DNA of 5,859 bases, from assembly GCA_003556955.1 (NCBI GenBank), contig PWQB01000352.1:1-5859 (forward strand). Reading direction: 5' to 3'. The translations under genes and the position numbers were made by a program. The notes beneath the pieces were generated by a model, which ran no database searches, was not told the origin of the DNA, and saw only the letters and a program-made list of their open reading frames with translations. Below, piece after piece: positions 1-5,604 of the stretch; positions within the stretch are counted from its first letter, which is position 1; each line of letters begins with the position of its first letter. This DNA comes from Nostocaceae cyanobacterium CSSed10_463m. GTDB lineage: Bacteria > Cyanobacteriota > Cyanobacteriia > Cyanobacteriales > Nostocaceae.

Positions 1-1
1 C

Positions 2-1834
2 CACCATTTAGTCTATGAGGTGGTAGATAACTCTATTGATGAAGCTTTAGCGGGTCACTGTACCCACATAGAAGTGGATATCAATGCTGATGGTTCGGTG
101 ACTGTCACAGATGATGGTCGGGGTATTCCTACAGATACTCACTCTCGGACTGGTAAATCAGCTTTAGAAACTGTGTTAACTGTACTACACGCCGGCGGTA
201 AGTTTGGCGGTGGTGGCTATAAGGTTTCTGGAGGATTACACGGGGTCGGTATTTCTGTGGTTAACGCCCTGTCAGAATTGGTGGAAGTGACAGTTTGGCG
301 AGATAAAAAGGTTCATGTCCAGCGCTATGAACGAGGTTTACCAGTTACTGAACTGCAAGTAAAGCCGGAAAAAGAAGGAAGAACTGGAACTTCTGTGAGG
401 TTCAAGCCGGATGTACAAATTTTTACCAATAGTATTGAGTTTGATTACATCACTTTAGCAGGTCGTCTGCGGGAACTGGCTTATCTAAATGCAGGTGTCA
501 AAATTACCTTTGGTGACTACCGATTAGAACTGCTTAAAAGCGATACACCCAGAATAGAAACCTACGAATATAAGGGTGGGATTAAAGAGTATATCGCTTA
601 CATGAACCGCGATAAGCAACCACTGCACGAAGAAATTATTTATGTGCATGGGGAACGCAATAATGTCCAAGTGGAAGTTTCTTTACAATGGTGTACTGAT
701 GCTTACACAGACAACGTGCTGGGTTTTGCAAATAATATTCGTACCATTGATGGTGGTACTCACCTCGAAGGTTTGAAGGCGGTTCTGACTCGAACTTTAA
801 ATGCGATCGCTCGTAAGCGGAATAAAATTAAAGAAAATGAATCTAACCTCAGTGGCGAACACGTGCGGGAAGGTTTAACAGCAGTTATTTCTGTTAAGGT
901 TCCAGATCCTGAATTTGAAGGACAAACCAAAACTAAACTTGGTAATACTGAAGTTCGGGGAATTGTGGATTCCTTAGTGGGAGAAGTTCTCAGTGAATAC
1001 TTAGAATTTCATCCTGGTATTGCTGACTCAATTTTAGATAAAGCTATTCAAGCTTTTAAAGCCGCAGAAGCCGCCCGTCACGCGCGGGAATTAGTCCGAC
1101 GCAAATCTGTACTGGAATCTTCGCCATTACCTGGTAAATTAGCAGATTGCAGTTCTCGTGACCCTAGTGAGTCAGAAATCTTTATTGTGGAAGGAGACTC
1201 TGCGGGTGGAAGTGCCAAACAAGGACGCGATCGCCGGACTCAAGCTATTCTCCCCCTGCGTGGTAAAATCCTCAATATTGAGAAGACCGACGACTCGAAA
1301 ATCTACAAAAATAACGAAGTTCAATCCTTAATTACAGCCCTCGGTTTAGGCGTGAAAGGGGATGAATTTGACGCTACCCAACTGCGCTATCACCGCATCG
1401 TGATTATGACTGACGCTGACGTAGATGGAGCGCATATCCGTACACTGTTGTTAACTTTCTTCTATCGTTATCAGCGCGCACTGATTGAACAGGGTTTCAT
1501 CTATATTGCTTGTCCGCCACTATTCAAAGTAGAACGAGGCAAGAATCATGAATACTGCTACAGTGAACGTGAATTGCAACAGTACATAGGTACACTTCCC
1601 AGCAACGCCAACTACAACATCCAACGCTTCAAAGGTTTGGGGGAAATGATGCCTCAACAACTCTGGGATACTACAATGAATCCAGAATCTCGGAAAATGA
1701 AGCAAGTAGAAATTGAAGACGCTGCCGAAGCTGATCGGATTTTTACCATTTTAATGGGCGATCGTGTTGCACCCAGACGCGAATTTATTGAAACCTATGG
1801 TTCTAAACTCAATTTCACAGATTTAGATATCTAA
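2..1834 (+). CDS. gyrB: DNA gyrase subunit B, 5'-truncated by window edge
   Basis: GyrB is the ATPase subunit of the A2B2 type II topoisomerase that introduces negative supercoils into DNA. The frame is open from base 2 to the TAA at 1832-1834, giving 610 visible residues. The GHKL ATPase site is present: the catalytic Glu (E. coli Glu42) is codon 17-19, the Mg-binding Asn is at 29-31, DDGRGIP at 110-130, the ATP-lid GGLHGVG at 230-250, and the QTK lysine near 929. The TOPRIM domain follows, with EGDSAGG from 1190 and DADVDG from 1412. The C-terminal gyrase tail contains [15 protein letters not shown]. The GTG at 20 is not the start, because the essential Glu and the family sequence HHLVYE lie in frame before it; about 36 N-terminal residues are missing. 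The full length of about 645 residues fits the short GyrB form that lacks the enterobacterial insertion. No intein or frameshift is visible. ParE is the alternative, but the motif spelling and length fit GyrB. Confidence 0.97.
   Translation, partial: HHLVYEVVDNSIDEALAGHCTHIEVDINADGSVTVTDDGRGIPTDTHSRTGKSALETVLTVLHAGGKFGGGGYKVSGGLHGVGISVVNALSELVEVTVWRDKKVHVQRYERGLPVTELQVKPEKEGRTGTSVRFKPDVQIFTNSIEFDYITLAGRLRELAYLNAGVKITFGDYRLELLKSDTPRIETYEYKGGIKEYIAYMNRDKQPLHEEIIYVHGERNNVQVEVSLQWCTDAYTDNVLGFANNIRTIDGGTHLEGLKAVLTRTLNAIARKRNKIKENESNLSGEHVREGLTAVISVKVPDPEFEGQTKTKLGNTEVRGIVDSLVGEVLSEYLEFHPGIADSILDKAIQAFKAAEAARHARELVRRKSVLESSPLPGKLADCSSRDPSESEIFIVEGDSAGGSAKQGRDRRTQAILPLRGKILNIEKTDDSKIYKNNEVQSLITALGLGVKGDEFDATQLRYHRIVIMTDADVDGAHIRTLLLTFFYRYQRALIEQGFIYIACPPLFKVERGKNHEYCYSERELQQYIGTLPSNANYNIQRFKGLGEMMPQQLWDTTMNPESRKMKQVEIEDAAEADRIFTILMGDRVAPRREFIETYGSKLNFTDLDI
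803..810. repeat. HIP1 octamer
   Basis: Perfect copy of the palindrome GCGATCGC inside gyrB. This Highly Iterated Palindrome is greatly over-represented in many cyanobacterial genomes and here supports the taxonomic assignment. It lies in coding sequence and has no inferred local function. Confidence 0.85.
1227..1234. repeat. HIP1 octamer
   Basis: Second perfect GCGATCGC in gyrB, just downstream of the TOPRIM EGDSAGG codons. A one-mismatch relative, GCGATCGT, occurs near 1758. This is a taxonomic marker only. Confidence 0.85.
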
Positions 1835-1894
1835 GCATCAAGCTAAAAAGCAGCAATTTGCAATCATTAAATCACAGACAAATCTAGTTGTTGT

Positions 1895-1971
1895 CCTCAC
1901 TCCGCCTTTGACTTTCGTCAAAATTTCCCCTCTGTCTGATTCTTTAATTAACAGAGGGGTTGGGGGTGAGG
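1895..1971. repeat. Intergenic inverted-repeat element, three-way junction
   Basis: The gyrB-lipoprotein gap holds nested inverted repeats. An outer stem pairs 1895-1903 with 1963-1971 (9 bp, one G-U). Inside it are two hairpins: TTTGAC/GTCAAA (1907-1912 with 1917-1922, loop TTTC) and CCCCTCTGT/ACAGAGGGG (1927-1935 with 1951-1959, 15-nt loop). No T-run follows, so a classical intrinsic terminator is unlikely, although the element may protect the gyrB mRNA 3' end. From memory, the right half (GAGGGGTTGGGGGTGAGG) resembles a repeat common between genes in Nostocales. That resemblance is unverified. The rest of the 1835-2107 gap shows no gene and no convincing promoter. Confidence 0.6.
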
Positions 1972-2107
1972 TTCTGTAACTTTATTTACTAAAATTTATA
2001 GAAGAATTGAAGAGTTTTCAAACTATGTCGTTAGATTGAGGGACAGTCTCCATAAAATAATTAACTATTGTCAGTAATTCTCTACTTTACGGAATCTTCA
2101 CAAAAGT

Positions 2108-2716
2108 ATGAAATTCAGTCAAAAGTTCATAGGGAAAGTACTGTTCAATATGATCAGTATCGGCAGTTTAGTGGCTCTCTCAGCCTGCGCCGAACCTGTT
2201 ACACAAGAAACTCCACCCGTGACGGAAGCCCCTCCTGTTGCCCCTCCCGTTGCAGATACCCGCGTAGAAACAACTGCTGATCTCAATTTAGCTGAACTGA
2301 CGCAAGCAGCAGCCAGGGAAGGACAGTTTCAAACCCTCACACGGGCAGTGGAAGCAGCTGGCTTACAGGATCAATTGGCAACCCCAGGGCCTTACACAGT
2401 TTTTGCACCGACTGATGCCGCTTTTGATGCCTTACCCGCAGGGACTTTAGATAACCTCTTGAGACCAGAAAACAAAGACCAATTAGCCAAGCTCATTGCC
2501 TACCACGTTGTGCCAGGGCAAATTACTTCTAGTCAACTGACATCAGGTGAAGTCAAGACAATTGAGGGTAGTCCTGTCACCATCGATGTTAATGATGCTA
2601 CCAGAGGTATTATTGTTAACAATGCTACGGTAACTCAAGCCGATATTCCCGCTAGTAATGGCATTGTTCACGTAATTAATCGGGTCATGTTACCACCAGA
2701 TTTTCCCAATACTTAA
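2108..2716 (+). CDS. Fasciclin (FAS1) domain lipoprotein
   Basis: Predicted 202-residue envelope lipoprotein with one FAS1 domain, a fold linked to adhesion and matrix interactions. The N-terminus has a basic n-region (K2, K6, K10), a hydrophobic stretch around residues 11-24, and the lipobox L-S-A-C with the lipidated Cys at 27. Residues 30-50 form a Pro/Val/Thr-rich linker with three PPV units, probably a spacer from the membrane. The FAS1 domain spans about 59-197. Its H1 motif is YTVFAPTDAAF (96-106), its Tyr-His motif is AYHVVPG (131-137), and its H2 motif is NGIVHVINRVMLP (184-196). The ATG at 2108 is chosen because it supplies the basic n-region; an internal ATG at 2150 has an upstream AGGGA but would remove those residues. 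No strong Shine-Dalgarno precedes 2108. The gene is probably independent of gyrB, 273 bases upstream. Family assignment is firm, but the ligand and physiological role are unknown. Confidence 0.94.
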   Translation: MKFSQKFIGKVLFNMISIGSLVALSACAEPVTQETPPVTEAPPVAPPVADTRVETTADLNLAELTQAAAREGQFQTLTRAVEAAGLQDQLATPGPYTVFAPTDAAFDALPAGTLDNLLRPENKDQLAKLIAYHVVPGQITSSQLTSGEVKTIEGSPVTIDVNDATRGIIVNNATVTQADIPASNGIVHVINRVMLPPDFPNT

Positions 2717-2758
2717 AACCCAGCCTGAATATCACATAATTATCTAAAAAGCAATACC

Positions 2759-2801
2759 TCCCCAGTTTTATTTATGGGTCAAATATAGCGAAAACTGGGG
2801 A
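2759..2801. terminator. Stem-loop after the lipoprotein gene, possible terminator
   Basis: The arms TCCCCAGTTTT (2759-2769) and AAAACTGGGGA (2791-2801) are fully complementary over 11 bp, with a 21-nt loop. It begins 42 bases after the lipoprotein stop codon. On the plus strand only a weak T-rich tail (AATTGTTTG) follows, so termination may be inefficient. On the minus strand a TTTTT tract follows after about ten bases. The position suggests a 3' end or mRNA-stabilising hairpin. Confidence 0.55.
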
Positions 2802-2898
2802 AATTGTTTGATAAAATACATAAGTATGAGTTACCATAACTATTAGTTTTTTACTATGCCCATTAACACAGAAATAGTCTTGCGTCAATACTTATTTT

Positions 2899-2920
2899 AG
2901 AGTGATTAATTAGTCACTCT
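2899..2920. repeat. Short dyad at the end of the minus-strand small frame
   Basis: AGAGTGA (2899-2905) and TCACTCT (2914-2920) are perfect inverted repeats around an 8-base centre containing TAATTA. The right arm covers the last codons of the small minus-strand frame that stops at 2910. It could be a weak hairpin; there is no strong T-tract. Confidence 0.4.
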
Positions 2921-3002
2921 CGATGAACTGTTGGGAGTGCATACCCAGCCCCTTGAGGGTTTGGTTCACTAAAAACTCCGCATAGCGGGTGGATTCATTC
3001 AT
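2910..3002 (-). pseudogene. Possible small ORF or gene remnant, unidentified
   Basis: On the minus strand an ATG at 3002 opens a 30-residue frame, beginning MNESTRYAEF and ending QQFIESD. Its composition is mixed and protein-like, unlike the AT-driven frames around it. The frame can be extended to a TTG at 3140 (76 residues), but the added part looks less protein-like and has no Shine-Dalgarno. I do not recognise the family. It may be the C-terminal end of a decayed gene, a genuine small protein, or chance. No ribosome binding site precedes the ATG. Weakly supported. Confidence 0.2.
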
Positions 3003-3158
3003 GCTTATTAAGCTATAGAAGTGTATCGGCACTTCAGCAACAGTCAAAAGCACCGCTATATAAGTTTTGGCGCAATTTATCCCACAAGTTAGAGGAGCAT
3101 TTGTTATGCTTGAATAGCAAATCAAAATCTTGTCTATCAAGCAGAATTGGCTAAATAT

Positions 3159-3200
3159 CTTAAGGATTAAATATCACAGACTCACAACATTGTCCTTAAG
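3159..3200. repeat. Inverted repeat CTTAAGGA / TCCTTAAG
   Basis: Eight-base perfect arms at 3159-3166 and 3193-3200 enclose 26 bases. A competing 8-bp pairing joins 3167-3174 (TTAAATAT) with 3212-3219 (ATATTTAA). TAAATATC is also directly repeated at 3152 and 3168. AT-rich DNA produces such repeats easily; function unknown. Confidence 0.35.
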
Positions 3201-3383
3201 CTAAAAGTATTATATTTAACAAGTTTATTACTTAAAGCCGCTCTGCAATTAAGTTCTAAATCCGTCATCTGACATTTCTATGTTCCCACTTTTCAATGCT
3301 AATACCTGCCAGTATGGCCAGGGTGATGGCTATTATTTTGCCTGTATCATCTAGAGATTGAACTGAAGTAGGCTAATCTCTAT

Positions 3384-3402
3384 AAATTTGACTGTCAAAT
3401 TT
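3384..3402. promoter_or_regulatory. Perfect 19-bp dyad, operator-like
   Basis: AAATTTGAC-T-GTCAAATTT is a perfect inverted repeat of 9-base arms around one central base. Such a compact odd-centred palindrome looks more like a binding site for a dimeric regulator than an RNA hairpin, since the loop would be a single base. Half-site-like TGTCA or GTCAA sequences recur nearby at 3447-3452, 3471-3475 and 3507-3513. A TACAAT -10-like hexamer lies about 30 bases downstream (3431-3436), but no correctly spaced -35 was found. The regulator is unknown. Confidence 0.4.
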
Positions 3403-3502
3403 CTGCTGAATTGATTAAAATATCTGTGTATACAATAAGAACAGTTTGTCAACTTTCATAAGGCTGAAATTGTCAGCAGTGCGCTAATGTGTGAATAAGA
3501 CC

Positions 3503-3538
3503 ATCAGTCAAATCTCAACTGTTTGTCTGATGACTGAT
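3503..3538. repeat. Inverted repeat ATCAGTCA / TGACTGAT
   Basis: Perfect 8-base arms at 3503-3510 and 3531-3538 around a 20-base loop, in the distal upstream region of sigA. Possible hairpin in a long sigA transcript; otherwise unexplained. Confidence 0.35.
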
Positions 3539-3612
3539 TCCGCCACAGCCTCAACTCCTCAGTTCAGGTCTTTGGCATAGTTAAGGTTAAGTGTTTTGAG
3601 ACAAGCATCAAC

Positions 3613-3640
3613 ATTCTTACTGTATTTACGCTGTAAGAAT
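3613..3640. repeat. Inverted repeat ATTCTTAC / GTAAGAAT
   Basis: Perfect 8-base arms at 3613-3620 and 3633-3640 around 12 bases. The 10-base palindrome ATCTTAAGAT follows at 3651-3660. No T-run follows, so this is not a classical terminator. Function unknown. Confidence 0.4.
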
Positions 3641-3717
3641 ATCCATGCAAATCTTAAGATCAAGCCATTTATGAAGGAAATGTCAAAATGGGTGCATTAA
3701 TATTTCTCGCTTAAGCT

Positions 3718-3752
3718 AACATTAACAAAACTACTTCTAAGTAGTTAATGTT
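3718..3752. repeat. Long bulged hairpin upstream of sigA
   Basis: AACATT (3718-3723) pairs with AATGTT (3747-3752), and AACTACTT (3729-3736) pairs with AAGTAGTT (3739-3746). This gives 14 base pairs interrupted only by the one-sided bulge AACAA (3724-3728). It is among the strongest dyads in the gene-free region. No T-tract follows on the plus strand. It could be an RNA element, a protein-binding dyad or a remnant of a small repeat. Confidence 0.45.
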
Positions 3753-3770
3753 GCGTATCATACACAAAAG

Positions 3771-3805
3771 TATGTAAAGCGGGTGTAATTTCCTTGAATG
3801 TAAAG
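3771..3805 (-). promoter_or_regulatory. Cluster of TTACA (HLR1-like) half-sites
   Basis: Read on the minus strand, TTTACATT (3804-3797), ATTACACC (3789-3782) and TTTACATA (3778-3771) follow one another. The first and last match the HLR1 half-site (G/T)TTACA(T/A)(T/A) exactly. The starts are 15 and 11 bases apart, whereas a canonical HLR1 direct repeat has a 10-base period, so this is not a standard RpaB site. On the plus strand it appears as ATGTAAAG repeated at 3772 and 3798. It may be a degenerate regulator site for sigA, or coincidence. Confidence 0.25.
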
Positions 3806-3859
3806 ATGATGTCACTAGGATGCCAAAAATTTTGAAAAAAATTTCAGGGCAGGACTACC

Positions 3860-3913
3860 ATGAACAATATTTTTTTGTTATTAGTGGCTTTACTTTGCAC
3901 AATGGCATCATGA
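3860..3913 (+). CDS. Hydrophobic 17-residue mini-ORF, tentative
   Basis: AGGA (3851-3854) lies five bases before an ATG at 3860 that encodes a 17-residue peptide, MNNIFLLLVALLCTMAS, then TGA at 3911. The peptide looks like a short membrane segment or the start of a signal peptide. Beyond the TGA the same frame stays open for about 43 more codons, ending at a second TGA near 4046. This could be a tiny membrane peptide, a translated upstream ORF of sigA, the broken start of a lost exported protein, or chance in T-rich sequence. A longer frame from an ATG at 3820 overlaps it in another phase and looks non-coding. Confidence 0.2.
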   Translation: MNNIFLLLVALLCTMAS

Positions 3914-4044
3914 TTAATACACAAAAAGAGTGCAATTTTTGTGAAACAGGCTACAATCGGAAAAGTCTTTATCAAAAAATCTGCCAGCCGTCATACTTTG
4001 TTTATATGGAGTGGTAAATTTTTGAGATTCAAGACAAACCTTTG

Positions 4045-4091
4045 TTGAAACAAATTAGTTAAAACTTATATGTCATAGCAACACATATAAT
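4045..4091 (+). promoter_or_regulatory. Candidate proximal sigA promoter region with dyad
   Basis: A perfect TATAAT -10 hexamer occupies 4086-4091. Its 17-base-upstream position has no good -35, but it would place the transcription start near 4098. An alternative is TTGAAA (4045-4050), 16 bases, TATATG (4067-4072). Both -10 candidates fall within the arms of a dyad, TTATATGT (4066-4073) and ACATATAA (4083-4090), separated by nine bases. A dimer bound there could block both. The start near 4098 coincides with the first base-paired nucleotide of the folded leader, which favours the TATAAT element. This is pattern-based inference. Confidence 0.45.
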
Positions 4092-4098
4092 TTCTAAC

Positions 4099-4238
4099 TA
4101 AAATGAGCAAGTCAGCAGTTACTGCGACTTTCCATATACAGTCAAAAAATCCTCTATTACAGAGGAGCAAAACGTCCGAAAAGATTTCCGGGAAATCAGC
4201 CTAAAACCCGATTTTCGGTAGTTAACTAGCTCATTTTA
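4099..4238 (+). ncRNA. Predicted multibranched 5' leader of sigA mRNA
   Basis: The leader can fold as a closed multi-way junction. P1 pairs TAAAATGAGC (4099-4108) with GCTCATTTTA (4229-4238), 10 bp. P2 is AGTC-A-GCAG, loop TTA, CTGC-GACT (4110-4129). P3 is TCCTCT, loop ATTAC, AGAGGA (4150-4166). P4 pairs CCGAAAA (4176-4182) with TTTTCGG (4212-4218) and encloses the dyad GATTTCC-G-GGAAATC (4183-4197). P2 begins two bases after the P1 5' strand. The layout resembles cis-regulatory RNAs, but no known riboswitch or ribosomal-protein leader consensus is recognised. TCCTC of P3 (4150-4154) could alternatively pair with GAGGA of the sigA ribosome site (4285-4289). The structure was drawn by hand, without energy calculation or homologues. 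Confidence 0.4.
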
Positions 4239-4284
4239 AAAGAGCAGTAAACAAATCTTGAGTAATTGATTCTGCAAGGAGCAT

Positions 4285-4290
4285 GAGGAA
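4285..4290 (+). promoter_or_regulatory. sigA ribosome binding site
   Basis: GAGGAA lies six bases before the ATG at 4297 and decides this start. A second purine block, AAGGAG (4276-4281), is 15 bases away. It is only one base from an ATG at 4283 that opens a five-codon frame ending in TGA overlapping the sigA start; that spacing is too short for normal initiation. Confidence 0.65.
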
Positions 4291-4296
4291 CGCGGC

Positions 4297-5472
4297 ATGA
4301 ACCAGGCTAACAACGTACTCGAAAGCATTTATCAGCCTGACCTAGAAATAATAAATCAGCCTGAGCTCGAGTTAGAACTCTTAGTCGAAGAAGAAGAAGA
4401 AGAAGAGGACTTGCTGATTAACGATGATGGCGAAGATGAGTTTTTAGAGCCTCAGTCTGATGAGGACGACACAAAGTCTGGAAAAGCCGCTAAATCACGT
4501 CGTCGGACACAAAGCAAGAAGAAGCACTACACCGAAGACTCGATTCGCCTTTATCTACAAGAAATTGGTCGGATTCGCCTATTGCGGGCAGACGAAGAAA
4601 TCGAATTGGCGCGGAAAATCGCTGATTTGTTGGAGTTAGAAAGGGTGCGGGATAGACTGCAAGAACAGTTAGAACGCGAACCTGAATATCGGGAATGGGC
4701 AGAAGCCGTACAAATCCCGTTACCAGCATTTCGTTATCGCCTGCACGTTGGTCGCAGGGCAAAAGATAAAATGGTGCAATCGAACCTGCGTCTTGTGGTG
4801 TCAATTGCCAAGAAATACATGAATCGTGGTTTGTCCTTCCAAGACTTAATTCAGGAAGGTAGTCTCGGTTTGATTCGCGCTGCCGAAAAGTTTGACCACG
4901 AAAAAGGTTATAAGTTTTCTACTTATGCCACATGGTGGATTCGTCAAGCAATTACCCGTGCAATAGCTGATCAATCTCGGACTATCCGCCTCCCGATTCA
5001 TCTCTACGAAACCATTTCGCGGATCAAGAAAACTACCAAGTTGCTATCCCAAGAAATGGGTCGCAAACCCACTGAGGAAGAAATTGCGACTCGTATGGAA
5101 ATGACTATCGAGAAGCTGCGATTTATCGCTAAATCAGCCCAATTACCAATCTCACTAGAAACACCCATTGGTAAAGAAGAAGATTCTCGCTTAGGCGATT
5201 TTATTGAGTCTGATGGCGAAACTCCAGAAGATCAGGTTTCCAAAAATCTACTACGTGAAGACCTGGAAAAAGTCCTTGATAGCCTCAGTCCTCGTGAACG
5301 TGATGTCCTCCGACTCCGCTATGGTTTGGATGACGGACGCATGAAGACTCTGGAAGAAATTGGTCAAATCTTCAATGTCACCCGTGAACGAATTCGTCAA
5401 ATTGAGGCGAAAGCACTTCGTAAGTTACGTCACCCCAATCGCAACAGTGTTCTGAAGGAATATATTCGGTAG
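4297..5472 (+). CDS. sigA: Principal group 1 RNA polymerase sigma factor
   Basis: SigA (RpoD1, sigma-70 family) binds core RNA polymerase and recognises -35/-10 promoters of housekeeping genes. The protein has 391 residues, close to the ~390 recalled for Anabaena SigA. Residues 1-60 form a strongly acidic region including seven consecutive Glu (31-37); a basic patch follows ([10 protein letters not shown], 67-76). Region 1.2 covers about 80-110 ([16 protein letters not shown]). A short non-conserved segment lies at 110-155. Region 2 spans about 158-245, with the core-binding motif [18 protein letters not shown] (183-200) and the -10 recognition/melting part [16 protein letters not shown] (208-223). 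Region 3 is about 246-305. Region 4 is about 325-385, with the -35-binding helix-turn-helix around [18 protein letters not shown] (351-368). The acidic region and complete 1.2 favour group 1 over group 2 (SigB-E) paralogues. The start is set by GAGGAA six bases upstream. Probably monocistronic: a long 5' region and a strong terminator flank it. Confidence 0.97.
   Translation: MNQANNVLESIYQPDLEIINQPELELELLVEEEEEEEDLLINDDGEDEFLEPQSDEDDTKSGKAAKSRRRTQSKKKHYTEDSIRLYLQEIGRIRLLRADEEIELARKIADLLELERVRDRLQEQLEREPEYREWAEAVQIPLPAFRYRLHVGRRAKDKMVQSNLRLVVSIAKKYMNRGLSFQDLIQEGSLGLIRAAEKFDHEKGYKFSTYATWWIRQAITRAIADQSRTIRLPIHLYETISRIKKTTKLLSQEMGRKPTEEEIATRMEMTIEKLRFIAKSAQLPISLETPIGKEEDSRLGDFIESDGETPEDQVSKNLLREDLEKVLDSLSPRERDVLRLRYGLDDGRMKTLEEIGQIFNVTRERIRQIEAKALRKLRHPNRNSVLKEYIR
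4387..4407 (+). repeat. GAA trinucleotide run in sigA
   Basis: Six GAA codons followed by GAG encode seven consecutive glutamates (residues 31-37) in the acidic N-terminal region. Pure triplet runs are prone to slippage, which here would change length without breaking frame. The segment lies outside the conserved sigma regions. Confidence 0.85.
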
Positions 5473-5530
5473 TCATTGGTTATTAGCTTGACACCAATCT
5501 CTGATGACCAACCCAAACTGACAAACAATT

Positions 5531-5570
5531 AAAAGCCTGGTAGTGAATTATCACTACCAGGCTTTTTTTT
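5531..5570. terminator. Strong bidirectional intrinsic terminator
   Basis: AAAAGCCTGGTAGTGA (5531-5546) and TCACTACCAGGCTTTT (5551-5566) form a perfect 16-bp stem with a four-base ATTA loop. On the plus strand the stem ends in an eight-T run (5563-5570); on the minus strand it ends in TTTTAATTG. It starts 58 bases after the sigA stop. It lies 35 bases beyond the stop of the convergent Hlip gene. It therefore probably terminates both and separates the two transcription units. Confidence 0.95.
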
Positions 5571-5604
5571 AATTTTTTATTTAGCTAATTCTGTTTAATA
5601 AAAC

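Larger units (their letters stand above)
2717..4296. other. Long intergenic region upstream of sigA, no convincing gene
   Basis: These 1,580 bases contain no reading frame with good coding support in any of the six frames. The DNA is AT-rich and holds many short inverted repeats. Named parts: the stem-loop at 2759-2801, a small minus-strand frame at 2910-3002, dyads at 2899-2920, 3159-3200, 3384-3402, 3503-3538, 3613-3640 and 3718-3752, TGTAA repeats at 3771-3805, a mini-ORF at 3860-3913, promoter candidates near 4045-4091, and a folded leader at 4099-4238. From memory, sigA of Anabaena gives transcripts clearly longer than its coding region. Distal promoters and a long 5' leader would therefore be expected here, which is inference. 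Confidence 0.6.

Noticed and set aside
20..22. GTG as the gyrB start codon
   Set aside because: The frame continues upstream with HHLVYE, and the codon just before it encodes the essential catalytic Glu; the gene simply runs off the left edge.
1520..1705. 61-codon open frame on the minus strand
   Set aside because: It lies wholly inside and antisense to the conserved gyrB C-terminal coding region and has no recognisable family.
2068..2280. 70-codon plus-strand frame
   Set aside because: Overlaps the lipoprotein gene in another phase. Its C-terminus is a Cys/Arg-rich misreading of the signal peptide and linker codons.
3265..3370. Minus-strand open stretch encoding a hydrophobic segment (GKIIAITLAILAGI)
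   Set aside because: There is no ATG, GTG or TTG start in frame and no ribosome site; at most a decayed fragment.
3411..3436. TTGATT with TACAAT as a complete sigma-70 promoter
   Set aside because: The spacer is only 14 bases; the -10-like hexamer may be real but this -35 is unlikely.
3427..3443. Possible NtcA site (TGTA then AACA)
   Set aside because: Spacing and right half do not fit GTA-N8-TAC. I found no proper NtcA site elsewhere in the gene-free region.
3671..3709. Mini-frames MKEMSKWVH and MGALIFLA, the latter with an AAGGAA-like upstream site
   Set aside because: Only eight or nine codons, overlapping in different phases, with no further support.
3820..4017. 65-codon plus-strand frame
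   Set aside because: Low-complexity Lys/Phe/Tyr-rich translation driven by A and T runs, no properly spaced Shine-Dalgarno, and no recognisable motif.
4283..4300. Five-codon frame MRNAA whose stop overlaps the sigA start
   Set aside because: Its AAGGAG is one base from the ATG, too close to initiate, so translational coupling is not supported.
4490..4804. 104-codon minus-strand frame
   Set aside because: Antisense to sigA regions 1.2 to 2; a shadow of the conserved gene, with no family match recognised.
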